A DNA stretch of 64,000 bases, taken from Reyranella massiliensis 521 (lineage in GTDB: Bacteria; Pseudomonadota; Alphaproteobacteria; Reyranellales; Reyranellaceae). The stretch lies in the NCBI RefSeq assembly GCF_000312425.1, contig NZ_HE997181.1:71002-135001 (forward strand), given 5' to 3'. The position numbers were made by a program, and so were the translations under genes. The notes under the pieces were generated by a model that was not told the DNA's origin, did not search any database, and saw only the letters and a program-made list of their open reading frames with translations. Position 1 is the stretch's first letter. Every line of letters begins with the position of its first letter. This document shows, one piece after another, positions 27,402 to 38,721 of this stretch.

Positions 27402-28502
27402 ATGAAGGCCGCTGTTCTGTTCAAGCCCAACGAGCCCTTGCAGGTCGTCGAGTGCGAGCTCGATCCGCCGAAGGCGCAGGAAGTGCGCGTGAAGATGCGG
27501 GCCTCGGGCGTTTGCCAGAGCGATTGGCATGTCATGAACGGGGACTGGCCGTCTCCCATGCCGATCGTGCCGGGCCATGAAGCGGCCGGCGAGATTCTCG
27601 AATGCGGCGCCGGCGTCACGACGGTGAAGCCCGGCGACCATGTGATCTTCTCCTTCCGTCCGCATTGTGGGCGATGCCGCTACTGTACGCAGGGCCGCAC
27701 CGTGCTGTGCATCGGCCGCGCCTCGGTACCGCCGGGCTCTCTCTACGACGGCACCCTGCGGCTGAAGCACAAGGGCCAGGGCATCAACCAGATGGCGCGC
27801 ATCGGCACCTTCGCCGAGGAAGTCGTGGTGCCGGAGGAGATGGTGATCCCGATCCGCAAGGACATGCCCTGGGCCCAGGCGGCCCTGGTCGGCTGCTGCG
27901 TGGCGACCGGCGTCGGTGCGGTGACTCGTCACGCCAAGATCGAAGCGGGCTCGACCGTGCTGGTGATCGGCTGCGGCGGCGTTGGCCTCAACGCCATCCA
28001 GGGCGCCATGCTCTCGGGCGCGTCGAAGATCATCGCGGCCGACATCCTCGACAACAAGCTCGAGATGGCCAAGACCTTCGGCGCCACCCACACCGTCAAC
28101 ACCGCGACCGACAACGATCCGGTGAAGAAGGTGAAGGAGATCACCGGCGGGCTGGGCGTCGACTATTCCTTCGATGCGGTCTCGATCGACAAGACCCAGG
28201 CCCTGGGCTTCGACGCGCTGGCGCCGGGCGGGCACGCGGTTGCCGTCGGCATCTCCGCACCGTCGATGAAGGCGCAGTATTCGCCCTTCATGATGGTGTT
28301 CAGTGAGAAGAAAGTGAGCGGCACCTTCTACGGTTCCGTGCGGCCCGACCTCGATTTCCCGATGCTGGTCGACCACTACATGAACAAGCGCCTGAACATC
28401 GACGGGCTGATCAGCCGCACCTACAAGCTCTCGGAGATCAACGACGGCTTCAAGAGGATGATGGCCGGCGAAGTTGCTCGTGGCGTCGTCGTGTTCGACT
28501 GA
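27402..28502 (+). CDS. zinc-dependent alcohol dehydrogenase
   Basis: A 366-residue MDR-family enzyme. Catalytic zinc ligands Cys38 (GVCQSDWH) and His59 (PGHEAAG) and the four structural zinc cysteines Cys89, Cys92, Cys95 and Cys103 (CGRCRYC...LC) are present. The NAD loop GCGGVGLNAIQGA is near residue 190. The length and layout resemble class III/Zn-ADH proteins often linked to acyl-CoA metabolism. GAGGAAAAAC precedes the ATG at 27402. An acyl-CoA dehydrogenase gene follows 26 bases later, so both may act in one oxidation pathway. Confidence 0.9.
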   Translation: MKAAVLFKPNEPLQVVECELDPPKAQEVRVKMRASGVCQSDWHVMNGDWPSPMPIVPGHEAAGEILECGAGVTTVKPGDHVIFSFRPHCGRCRYCTQGRTVLCIGRASVPPGSLYDGTLRLKHKGQGINQMARIGTFAEEVVVPEEMVIPIRKDMPWAQAALVGCCVATGVGAVTRHAKIEAGSTVLVIGCGGVGLNAIQGAMLSGASKIIAADILDNKLEMAKTFGATHTVNTATDNDPVKKVKEITGGLGVDYSFDAVSIDKTQALGFDALAPGGHAVAVGISAPSMKAQYSPFMMVFSEKKVSGTFYGSVRPDLDFPMLVDHYMNKRLNIDGLISRTYKLSEINDGFKRMMAGEVARGVVVFD

Positions 28503-28528
28503 AGCTGGATTGTTATTTCGAGAGTTTG

Positions 28529-30912
<2,384 letters not shown>

Positions 30913-30920
30913 GAGAAACG

Positions 30921-30957
30921 CCTCCCCTTCGCGCGCTCCCTGACTAAGCTGGGGAGG
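30921..30957 (+). repeat. inverted repeat between mreB and mreC
   Basis: CCTCCCC (30921-30927) and GGGGAGG (30951-30957) are perfect 7-base arms enclosing 23 bases. There is no T-run after it, so it may be an mRNA processing or partial attenuation site that keeps MreB in excess of MreC. Confidence 0.35.
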
Positions 30958-30991
30958 AGAAGTCGAGCGAGTTGGAGTAGAATAGCCGAAC

Positions 30992-31885
30992 ATGGCGATT
31001 CGGGACGACTTCGAGGTGGTCGCGGGCCAGGTGCGCACAGTCGTGCAGCGCTTCGCCCTTGGTCTGCTCGTGGTCGCTGCCTTCGTCATCATGTTGATCG
31101 GCAAGGCCGATACGGTCCTCGTCGAACATGCCCGCGTGGTTGCCCTCGATGTCGCCAGCCCGGTGCTCGAAGCCATTGCCCGGCCTGTCGCCTATGCCAA
31201 CCGCGCCATTGCCGACCTGAGGGAGTTTGCCTCGCTGCGCGAGGAGAATGCCCGCCTGCGCGAGGAGAACGCCCGGCTGCTTGCCTGGCAGACCGCCGCC
31301 CGGCGGCTCGAGAACGAGAACGAGGGGCTTCGCGGGCTCGCCAACTTTCGGGAAGGACCCGAAGCTTCGTTCATCACGGCCCGTATCGTGGGTGACAGCA
31401 TCAACGCCTATATGCGCGGGGCGCTCCTCAATGTCGGCCGTCGGGTGGGCGTCGAACCCGGCCAAGCCGTCGTTACCGGAGAAGGCCTTGCCGGCCGTAT
31501 CGCCGAGGTCGGCGAGAACAGCGCCCGCGTCCTCTTCGTCACCGACGTGAATTCGCGCCTGCCTGTGCTGATCGAGCGCACGCGCGAGCGTGCCATTCTG
31601 GCCGGGGACAATTCGACTCGCCTGCGGCTCACTCTCCTGCAAAGCGTCGCAGGCGTACAGCGCGGTGATCGTATCGTGACCTCGGGGCATGGTGGCAGTT
31701 TCCCGGTCGGCATTCCCGTCGGCGAAGTCGTCGAGACGAACGAGGGCAGTGTACGCGTGCGGCCTTTCACTGATTTCTCGCGACTGGAGTTTGTGCGTGT
31801 CATCGATTATGGCGTCACCGGCCTGGTGGGCGGGACGGGGGCTTCGCAGCCCGTGACACCAATGCCTGGCCAGAAGGCGCGTTGA
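30992..31885 (+). CDS. mreC: rod-shape protein MreC
   Basis: A 297-residue bitopic protein: a short cytoplasmic N-terminus, one membrane segment (FALGLLVVAAFVIMLIG, about 25-41), a periplasmic coiled coil built of REENARL repeats (about 78-110) and the two beta-barrel domains (NVGRRVGVEPGQAVVTGEGL, GDRIVTSGHGG). MreC oligomerises and activates PBP2 in the elongation complex. The order after mreB and before mreD is the usual one, and the mreD start lies one base past the stop. Confidence 0.95.
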   Translation: MAIRDDFEVVAGQVRTVVQRFALGLLVVAAFVIMLIGKADTVLVEHARVVALDVASPVLEAIARPVAYANRAIADLREFASLREENARLREENARLLAWQTAARRLENENEGLRGLANFREGPEASFITARIVGDSINAYMRGALLNVGRRVGVEPGQAVVTGEGLAGRIAEVGENSARVLFVTDVNSRLPVLIERTRERAILAGDNSTRLRLTLLQSVAGVQRGDRIVTSGHGGSFPVGIPVGEVVETNEGSVRVRPFTDFSRLEFVRVIDYGVTGLVGGTGASQPVTPMPGQKAR

Positions 31886-31886
31886 G

Positions 31887-32459
31887 ATGCGTGCCGATGG
31901 TATCCTCGCCGCTCTCGACCGCTGGGGCAGGGCTGCCCTACCGGGCTCGGTGCTGCTCTTCTTCGTGCTGCTGACCCTGGCGCCGCTGCGCGCACCTTAT
32001 CTCTCGGACACCTTGCCGCTCCTGCCGGCGCTGGTCGTCTTCCAGTTCAGCCTGGCGACGCCCGAGCGCCTGCCGGGGCCGCTGCTGCTGGTCATGGGCG
32101 TGCTGCTCGATCTGCTGCTGGGCGGGCCGGGGGCGCCGGTCGGGGTCAGCGCACTGGGCTTCGTGCTGATCCGCGCCGCCGTCATCGCCAACCGCCGCTA
32201 CCTGGTCGGCGTACCGTTTCTCTTCCAGTGGTTTGGTTTCTGCATTCTGATGTTCGGCTTCGTGGTGCTGGTCTGGGCCTTTACGTCGCTGTGGACCTGG
32301 ACGGCCATCGATCCTCTGCCGGCAATCATGCAGTATCTCGTGGTGGTCGTGTTCTATCCCCTGCTGGCGCCGTTGCTTGCCCGAGTGCGCGCACGAGATC
32401 CGCTGAACGTGCCGGAACTGTCCCGGGGCACGGCGCGGCCGGGCGAGACCACATCATGA
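31887..32459 (+). CDS. mreD: rod-shape protein MreD
   Basis: A 190-residue inner-membrane protein with about five hydrophobic segments (for example VLLFFVLLTLAPL and LLVMGVLLDLLLGGP), without other motifs. Identity rests on hydropathy plus its strict place between mreC and mrdA. MreD is a partner of MreC in the elongasome. The stop overlaps the mrdA start by four bases (ATGA). Confidence 0.9.
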   Translation: MRADGILAALDRWGRAALPGSVLLFFVLLTLAPLRAPYLSDTLPLLPALVVFQFSLATPERLPGPLLLVMGVLLDLLLGGPGAPVGVSALGFVLIRAAVIANRRYLVGVPFLFQWFGFCILMFGFVVLVWAFTSLWTWTAIDPLPAIMQYLVVVVFYPLLAPLLARVRARDPLNVPELSRGTARPGETTS

Positions 32460-34363
32460 AGCATTTCCGCAAGGGTGACGGCGAGCGCAGCGGCCTCTTC
32501 ACGCGCCGCGCCCTGGTGCTGGGCGGCGCGCAGGCCGCGCTGCTGACGGCGCTGGCCGGCCGGCTTTATCAGCTCCAGGTCGTCGAGACGGAGCGCTTCG
32601 CATCGCTGGCCGACGACAACCGCATCAATCTGCGGCTGTTGCCGCCGTCGCGCGGGCTGATCTTCGATCGCAGCGGCCATCCGCTGGCGGTGAATCGCAA
32701 CAATTTCCGTGCGATGGTCGCGTCCGACCGCGGACGCGGCGCAGACATCCTGATCGAACGTCTCGATCAGATCCTGACACTGGGCGAGGCCGACAAGATC
32801 CGCCTGCTGCGTGAGCTGCGTCGCAGCCGCAACTCCCAGCCCGCGGTCGTCCGCGAGAACCTTGGCTGGGAAGAAGTGGCGCGGCTCGAATTCAATGCGC
32901 CCGATCTTCCGGGTGTTTTCATCGATCTCGGCCAGTCGCGCGACTATCCCGAAGGCGAGCTGATGAGCCACATCGTGGGCTACACCGGCCGTGTCTCCGA
33001 CGAAGATCTTGCCGGTCGCGACGATCCGGTGTTGAGCCTTCCCACCATACGCTTCGGCAAGAAGGGTATGGAGCGTGCGCTCGAAGACGATCTGCGAGGC
33101 CGGGCCGGTGTGGTCCAGGTCGAGGTGAATGCCGTAGGCCGCGTCGTCCGCGAGCTCGACCGTACCGAAGGCCAGCCCGGCGCCAATGCGCTGCTCACCA
33201 TAGACCTCGATCTGCAGCGCTTCGTGGCCGAGAAGGTGAAGGAACATCAGTCCGGTTCGGTCGTGGTCATGGACGTGATCACCGGCGACGTGCTGGCGAT
33301 GGTATCGACCCCGGGCTTCGATCCTTCGACCTTTGCCCGCGGCATCACGCAGAGCGAATGGCGCGAGCTTCTCGACAACCCCGAGCGGCCGCTGCACAAC
33401 AAGGCGATCGCCGGCGTCTATCCGCCGGGCTCGACCTACAAGATGGTGACGGCGCTGGCTGCGCTCGAAGCCAAGGTGATCGATCCCTGGACGCGACTGC
33501 CCTGTCCCGGCTATCTCGAACTCGGCAACATCAAGTTCCATTGCTGGCTGAAGGGCGGTCACGGCTCGACCAACGTCACCGAGGCGATTGCCTGCTCCTG
33601 CGACTGTTTCTTCTACGAAGCCTCACGGCGCACCGGCGTCGATCGCATGGCCGACATGGCCAACCGGCTGGGTTTCGGCAAGGTGAGCGAACTCGGCCTG
33701 CCGGGTGAATCGTCGGCCAACCAGCCGACGCGGGCCTGGAAGCAGGAGAAGGTCGGCAAACCCTGGCAGCCGGGCGATTCCTTCAATCTCGGCATCGGCC
33801 AGGGCTTCATGACCGCGACGCCGCTGCAGCTTGCCATCATGACGGCGCGCATCGCCAATGGCGGCTACGAGGTTCAGCCCAACCTGCTGCTGGCCAAAAC
33901 GGCGCCGCGCGAGGAGCTGGCACCGCCGGCGCCGCGCGACAAGCCGACGGCACCGTCGCTGCGCTTCAATCCGCAGCACCTGCAGATCGTCCGCCAGGGC
34001 ATGGTCGACGTCGTGAACAGCAGCATCGGCACCGCCGGCGCCTTGCGGCGCGATGCGAGCGGCAAGCTGCTCGACTTCACTTTCGCCGGCAAGACCGGCA
34101 CCGCCCAGGTGAAGCGCATCACCGAGCGCGAACGCGAGCTCGGCATTACCCAGGCGCAGTTGCCCTGGCACCTGCGCCATCACGCGCTGTTCGTCTGTTT
34201 CGGCCCGGCGGAAAAGCCGCGCTATGCCTGCGCCGTCATCATCGAGCACGGCATGGCCGGTGGCGCGACCGCTGGTCCCATCGGCCGCGATGTGCTGGCC
34301 GAAACCATCAAGCGCGATCCGTCGCGCCGCACCGACGGCTTCAAGAAAATGGCGTCGCGATGA
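32456..34363 (+). CDS. mrdA: penicillin-binding protein 2 (peptidoglycan transpeptidase)
   Basis: A 635-residue class B PBP. A membrane anchor lies near residues 18-35; the pedestal domain includes PPSRGLIFDRSG. Catalytic motifs are Ser326-Thr-Tyr-Lys329 in PPGSTYK, SCD (381-383, in the place of SxN) and KTG (546-548). It crosslinks new side-wall peptidoglycan made by RodA. The ATG at 32456 overlaps the mreD stop; its own stop overlaps the rodA start, so all five shape genes are translationally linked. Confidence 0.96.
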   Translation: MKHFRKGDGERSGLFTRRALVLGGAQAALLTALAGRLYQLQVVETERFASLADDNRINLRLLPPSRGLIFDRSGHPLAVNRNNFRAMVASDRGRGADILIERLDQILTLGEADKIRLLRELRRSRNSQPAVVRENLGWEEVARLEFNAPDLPGVFIDLGQSRDYPEGELMSHIVGYTGRVSDEDLAGRDDPVLSLPTIRFGKKGMERALEDDLRGRAGVVQVEVNAVGRVVRELDRTEGQPGANALLTIDLDLQRFVAEKVKEHQSGSVVVMDVITGDVLAMVSTPGFDPSTFARGITQSEWRELLDNPERPLHNKAIAGVYPPGSTYKMVTALAALEAKVIDPWTRLPCPGYLELGNIKFHCWLKGGHGSTNVTEAIACSCDCFFYEASRRTGVDRMADMANRLGFGKVSELGLPGESSANQPTRAWKQEKVGKPWQPGDSFNLGIGQGFMTATPLQLAIMTARIANGGYEVQPNLLLAKTAPREELAPPAPRDKPTAPSLRFNPQHLQIVRQGMVDVVNSSIGTAGALRRDASGKLLDFTFAGKTGTAQVKRITERERELGITQAQLPWHLRHHALFVCFGPAEKPRYACAVIIEHGMAGGATAGPIGRDVLAETIKRDPSRRTDGFKKMASR

Positions 34364-35493
34364 GCCTCGCCCTCGATGCACCCGCCCCGATCGGTTTTGC
34401 CGAGAAGATCTGGCGCATCAACTGGGGACTGGTCCTGGTCCTCACCGCAATCGCCGGGGTTGGCGTCCTGGCGCTCTATTCGGCTGCCGGCGGCCGCTTC
34501 GAGCCCTGGGCGGCGCGACATGCCGTGCGCTATGGCATGGCCTTCGGACTGATGCTGGTGGTCGCGCTGGTTCACCCCAAGGTCTGGCTGGCGATGGCCT
34601 GGCCGATCTATATCGTCTCCGTCCTGATGCTGGTGGCCGTCGATATCATCGGCAAGATCGGCATGGGTGCGCAGCGCTGGCTGGTGATCGGGCCGCTGCA
34701 GATCCAGCCGTCGGAGATCGCCAAGGTGGCGGTGATTCTGGTGCTGGCGCGCTACTATCACGGACTGCGCAAGGAACAGGCGTCGCAGTTCCTCTACACG
34801 CTGCCGCCGCTGGCCATGATCCTGGTCGTGGTGGCGCTGGTCATGGTCCAACCCGATCTCGGCACGGCGATGATGGTGCTGATGGGCGGTGGCGCATTGC
34901 TGTTCGTGGCTGGCGTGCGAATTTGGATGTTCCTGGTTGCGGGGATCTCGGCGGTCGCCAGTCTGCCGATCGCCTGGACGCTCATGCACGAATACCAGCG
35001 CAAACGCGTGCTCACCTTCCTCGATCCCGACCGGGATCCGCTGGGCGCCGGCTATCACATCACCCAGTCCAAGATCGCCATTGGCTCGGGCGGCCTGTTC
35101 GGCAAGGGCTTCCTGAAGGGCACCCAGTCGTCGCTGAATTTCCTGCCGGAGAAGCAGACCGACTTCATCTTCACGACCTTCGTCGAGGAATGGGGTTTGG
35201 TCGGTGCCTGCGTGCTGCTTGCCCTGTTCGCCCTGGTGCTGGTCTGGGGCTTCTCGATCGCCTTCCGCAGCCAGCACCATTTCGGCCGCCTGCTGGCGCT
35301 GGGCGTCACGTCGCTGATGTTCCTCTACGTCTTCATCAACACGGCCATGGTCATGGGCCTGCTGCCGGTCGTAGGCGTGCCGCTGCCGCTCGTCAGCAAC
35401 GGCGGGACGGCGCTGCTGTCGGTCATGTTCGCCTGCGGGCTGCTGATCGGGGTCAATGTCTACCGCGATGCGCAATTGCCGCGCACGCGGTAG
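34360..35493 (+). CDS. rodA: peptidoglycan glycosyltransferase RodA
   Basis: A 377-residue SEDS-family membrane protein with about ten hydrophobic segments. Diagnostic parts are LVIGPLQIQPSEIAKVAVIL, VMVQPDLGTAMMV, and KGTQSSLNFLPEKQTDFIFTTFVEEWG, which hold the residues needed for polymerising lipid II. It works with PBP2, encoded directly upstream with an ATGA overlap. It closes the mreB-C-D-mrdA-rodA cluster; a tRNA-Lys gene with its own promoter follows. Confidence 0.96.
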   Translation: MSLALDAPAPIGFAEKIWRINWGLVLVLTAIAGVGVLALYSAAGGRFEPWAARHAVRYGMAFGLMLVVALVHPKVWLAMAWPIYIVSVLMLVAVDIIGKIGMGAQRWLVIGPLQIQPSEIAKVAVILVLARYYHGLRKEQASQFLYTLPPLAMILVVVALVMVQPDLGTAMMVLMGGGALLFVAGVRIWMFLVAGISAVASLPIAWTLMHEYQRKRVLTFLDPDRDPLGAGYHITQSKIAIGSGGLFGKGFLKGTQSSLNFLPEKQTDFIFTTFVEEWGLVGACVLLALFALVLVWGFSIAFRSQHHFGRLLALGVTSLMFLYVFINTAMVMGLLPVVGVPLPLVSNGGTALLSVMFACGLLIGVNVYRDAQLPRTR

Positions 35494-35525
35494 GCAGGTT
35501 TCCCCCGGTCGGAGCGTCGGATGAC

Positions 35526-35554
35526 TCGACAAGGGGAAAAGGCCTTGGTATAGC
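35526..35554 (+). promoter_or_regulatory. promoter for tRNA-Lys
   Basis: TCGACA (35526-35531), 17 bases, TATAGC (35549-35554). This places the start about 28 bases before the mature tRNA. Confidence 0.5.
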
Positions 35555-35589
35555 CGCGCCGCTTCCGGGCAATGCCTCCGGTTTTCGGG

Positions 35590-35665
<76 letters not shown>

Positions 35666-35927
35666 TTCCCGGCAAGCACTTAGCGAATCAATCTTGGCTC
35701 TCGGGCTGTGCGAGCTCGTCGGGCGGCGGCGATGCTTTCGCCATCATCGAGAGATTCCGGCGCGAGAACGGCAGGATCGTCATGTTCTGACATCGTTGCT
35801 GCCATGGCCCCGGCGGCGGGCCCGGGTCGCGCGTGTTTCCGATTTGGGGTTGTGACAAATCCGGGCCGGTCGCCGATCTGTCACGTTTGGCGAGTAAACG
35901 ATCTGCCACCAGTGCATCGGAGGCAGC

Positions 35928-36143
35928 ATGGATATGGAAAACGAACTCCGACTGAGCCCCAGTGAATGGGAAACTTTGAAAGCCATCGGCGGCTGGAGCC
36001 GCGATCGTCGCCTGCTCGATAACAACGCCGTCCGCAATCTCGTCGCGTCCGAACTTGCCGTCGTGACAGACAGCGGACCCGCGATCACCGCGATGGGCCG
36101 CCGCGTCGTCGTGCGCGGATCACCGCAGCTTTGGAACTCCTGA
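35928..36143 (+). CDS. small hypothetical protein
   Basis: A 71-residue protein starting MDMENELRLSPSEWETLKAIGGW, with predicted helices and no membrane segment. The pattern of a helical start followed by a short basic region and a strand-like end (AITAMGRRVVVRGSP) would suit a small winged-helix-like fold, but I do not recognise a family. The ATG at 35928 has GGAGG at good spacing. It converges on the selenoprotein gene, six bases between. The 262 bases between the tRNA and this gene hold nothing I can identify. Confidence 0.6.
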   Translation: MDMENELRLSPSEWETLKAIGGWSRDRRLLDNNAVRNLVASELAVVTDSGPAITAMGRRVVVRGSPQLWNS

Positions 36144-36149
36144 TCGCGT

Positions 36150-37055
36150 CTAGCCCTCTTTCAACGCGCTGGCGGCGGCCTGGCGTTCGCGACGCTCGCG
36201 GCCGGCGGCCAGCAGGCGGTCGCGCTCCGCCGGGTCGACGCGGCCGTAGCGGCCACGCCAGCCGGGATCGTCTGCCTTCCAGGTAAACGGTGCCTGCACT
36301 GTCGTGCGCGGCCGGTCCGCGGTTTCCAGTAGGTCGAGCGCCTGGCCGACGATCGCGCGCTGCATGGCGCGCTCCCAGGGAAGGCCGCATGGATTGCCGA
36401 GCGGGAAGTCGGTAAAGAGGAAGCGCGGCACACCGCAATATTCCACCACGTCGCGGGCCGAGCCCACGATCACGGTCGGCAGTCCGTTGGCTTCGAGATG
36501 TCGGGCGACCAAACTCACGGTTTGGTGGCAGACGGGTCAAAGCGCGCAGAGAAGCGCGGCATCGGCGCCGTCGGCTCGTAGTCGCGCCAGCACCTCCGGC
36601 GCATCTTCGGACAAGGTCTTGCGCTGGCTGTACTCGGTCGGCACGCCATGGAAGCGTAACGCAAGGCCTGCGAACCGGCCCTCGCGCGCCAGTGCCGACG
36701 CGGCTTCGATCGGCAGATAGCTTTCGCGATCCTCCGTGTGTGTCGATTCCTTGTCCCAGGCGAGGTTGTCGGTGAACAGCGTGGCCGGAGGCGGGGCGAT
36801 CTCGCCCGACCAGACGTGACGCACGCCGCGCGCATCGCGATTGCCGAGGCCGGGCGGGCTTGCCGTCGTGACAAGCCCCAGACGGACGGCGGCGAGAGGC
36901 TTGGCGAGCGGCGCGAACGGCACGTCGTCGAAGCGCGCCCAGACATAGTCCTGCTCGTATCCCAGGGCGCGATAGTATTGCCGCGTGCGCTCCATGTAGG
37001 GAACGGCACGGATATCCTGCGCATCGTCTCGCTTGTCTTTCGACGCTTGGCTCAT
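36150..37055 (-). CDS. GrdB-like selenoprotein with in-frame TGA (Sec173)
   Basis: One frame of 301 codons from the ATG at 37055 to the stop at 36150 is broken only by TGA at 36539-36537. Both halves continue the same protein: the first ends ADGADAALLCAL, the second goes on PVCHQTVSLVARHLEANG, giving a U-x-x-C redox motif (Sec173, Cys176). The protein resembles the glycine/sarcosine/betaine reductase selenoprotein B family (GrdB-like), whose proteobacterial members carry a Cys or Sec there. Known GrdB works in clostridial reductases; the role in this organism is unknown. A SECIS-like hairpin lies at the required distance. GAGGAA precedes the start. Read normally it would appear as two genes (36537-37055, 36150-36518). 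Confidence 0.85.
36508..36526 (-). promoter_or_regulatory. SECIS-like hairpin downstream of the TGA codon
   Basis: On the mRNA strand ACCAAAC-CGTGA-GTTTGGT forms a perfect 7-base-pair stem with a five-base loop. The loop G, second loop base, lies 18 bases past the TGA. Bacterial SECIS elements need a short stem with a G among the first loop bases at about this distance, for binding SelB. Confidence 0.75.
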
Positions 37056-37131
37056 CGCACTTTCCTCACCGTTCATTTCTGACATCCTGCGTGAGCTTTG
37101 CCGTCGCGGCAATGTTCCGGAGTCTTTCGCC

Positions 37132-38721
37132 ATGCGCTTTGTCTGGCTCTTCCTCGCATCTGTTCTCGCTGTGCACGTCGGGAATGGCGCGGCGCAGGCG
37201 CAGCGGACGGCTCCTCCCTTCTTTGCCTTCGTACTGTTCGGGGAGGGTACGGATGGCAAGCCTGTTCCGATGGTCCGCAGCGTCGCCGAGCGGGCGACGG
37301 CGTGCCCGGCCTTGCGCTCGTCCCACAGCGGCACCTTCGTCACCCTGACGCCTCGCCAACGTCCCGCGGGCGGCCAGTTCGACGATGTGCTGGTTTGCGA
37401 GGCGCGCTACCCGATTGGCGAGTCGGCGAGCGTGTTCCTCGGTGATCGGCGCATCGATCTGCCAGTCGTGTCACTCGGCACGCCGCGCCGGGTCGTACTC
37501 GTGGGTGACAGCGGCTGTCGTGGCGACACCAAGGACAAGCCGCAGCCCTGCACCGGCGACGGCTTCGCCAATGTCTGGCCCTTCGGGACGATGGCCGACG
37601 AAGAGGTGGGGAACAGGCCCGACCTGATTATCCATGTCGGCGACTACAATTATCGCGGCACGCCGCGGGGCATGGTCGTGCCAGCGCGCGTCTCGGGCTA
37701 TGGCCGCGACATGTCCGTGAGCTTCTACGATACCGGCGATCTCGACGACGAAGACGAGCCGGACCTCCCCATTGGCGCCGCATACTGGAGCCAGAACATG
37801 GAGGGCAGCCCGATCCCCGACAAATGGGCGTACTGGCGCGACGACTTCTTTCTGCCTGCAGCCCGCCTGCTGCCTGTCGCACCGTGGCTGCTGAGCCGCG
37901 GCAATCACGAACTGTGCAGCCGGGCCGGTCCCGGCTGGTTCTTTCTGCTCGACGCCAACTCGACGTTGCTCGGCCCCGGCGCGAAGCAGCAGGAGTGCCC
38001 GCCGCAGACGCCACCGGGCTGGCAACTCGGTGCCTGGCCCCAGCCGCCGGCGCTTCCTTTTGCCGGTCAAGTCTTCCCGACCCTCACCAACGCGCCGTTT
38101 CGCCTCAAGTTCGGCAAGCTCAATATCGTCGCAGTCGATTCGGCCAATGCCGCCGATGCCGTCCTCTTCAACCTTGACCTCTATATTGGTCAGTATCGCG
38201 AGGTTGCGCGTCTGCTGGCCGAGGATCGCACGCCGACCTGGCTGGTCACGCATCGACCGATCTGGGGTGTCGTGAAGCGCGACAAGGGTGGCCCGCTCAG
38301 CCCGACGCCCTATGGCTTCGTCAACGAAACCCAGCGCGAAGCGGTGCGCCGTGTTTTCCCAGACGGGTTGCCGCCGCATGTCAAAGTGGTCATTGCCGGC
38401 CACATGCATCGCTTCCAGGCAATCGGCTTCGACAGCCGCCAGCCGCCGCACCTCGCCGTCGGCACGGGCGGCATGGAACTGTCGCACGTCCAGCCGGTCC
38501 CTTCGCCCGAGCATCCCAAGAGACCTGTCCGCGTGCCCGGCCTCGATCGCAGCGACGCCTTTGTCGTGGGGCTGCGCGACTTTGCGACCATGGTGGTGAA
38601 TCCGGTGGAGGACGGGACCTGGACCAGCGCGCTCTACGGCACGGAGGGAGGGGTGCTTGCGGTCTGCGACTCGCGCTGGCCGGGCCCCGGCCATGCCCGC
38701 TCGGTTTGCGAACTCAAGTAG
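37132..38721 (+). CDS. secreted metallophosphoesterase
   Basis: A 529-residue protein with a signal peptide (MRFVWLFLASVLAVHV, cleavage near AQA at about 23). The calcineurin-like metal motifs are seen in order: LVGDSGC, IHVGDYNYRG, SRGNHEL, VTHRP and AGHMHRF. The protein should act in the periplasm or outside the cell on a phosphoester; it most resembles purple-acid-phosphatase-like enzymes. The start at 37132 makes a proper signal peptide; the longer frame overlaps the divergent selenoprotein gene. Its 3' end overlaps the converging DinB gene by eight bases. Confidence 0.85.
   Translation: MRFVWLFLASVLAVHVGNGAAQAQRTAPPFFAFVLFGEGTDGKPVPMVRSVAERATACPALRSSHSGTFVTLTPRQRPAGGQFDDVLVCEARYPIGESASVFLGDRRIDLPVVSLGTPRRVVLVGDSGCRGDTKDKPQPCTGDGFANVWPFGTMADEEVGNRPDLIIHVGDYNYRGTPRGMVVPARVSGYGRDMSVSFYDTGDLDDEDEPDLPIGAAYWSQNMEGSPIPDKWAYWRDDFFLPAARLLPVAPWLLSRGNHELCSRAGPGWFFLLDANSTLLGPGAKQQECPPQTPPGWQLGAWPQPPALPFAGQVFPTLTNAPFRLKFGKLNIVAVDSANAADAVLFNLDLYIGQYREVARLLAEDRTPTWLVTHRPIWGVVKRDKGGPLSPTPYGFVNETQREAVRRVFPDGLPPHVKVVIAGHMHRFQAIGFDSRQPPHLAVGTGGMELSHVQPVPSPEHPKRPVRVPGLDRSDAFVVGLRDFATMVVNPVEDGTWTSALYGTEGGVLAVCDSRWPGPGHARSVCELK

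Noticed and set aside
35666..35927. Gap after tRNA-Lys examined as a tRNA-linked integration site
   Set aside because: No integrase, no repeat of the tRNA 3' end and no foreign-looking genes follow.
36150..36518. Independent 122-residue gene starting at GTG 36518
   Set aside because: It has no ribosome-binding site, begins in the middle of a conserved domain and is exactly in frame with the upstream half across a TGA. Read-through as selenocysteine explains both parts better.
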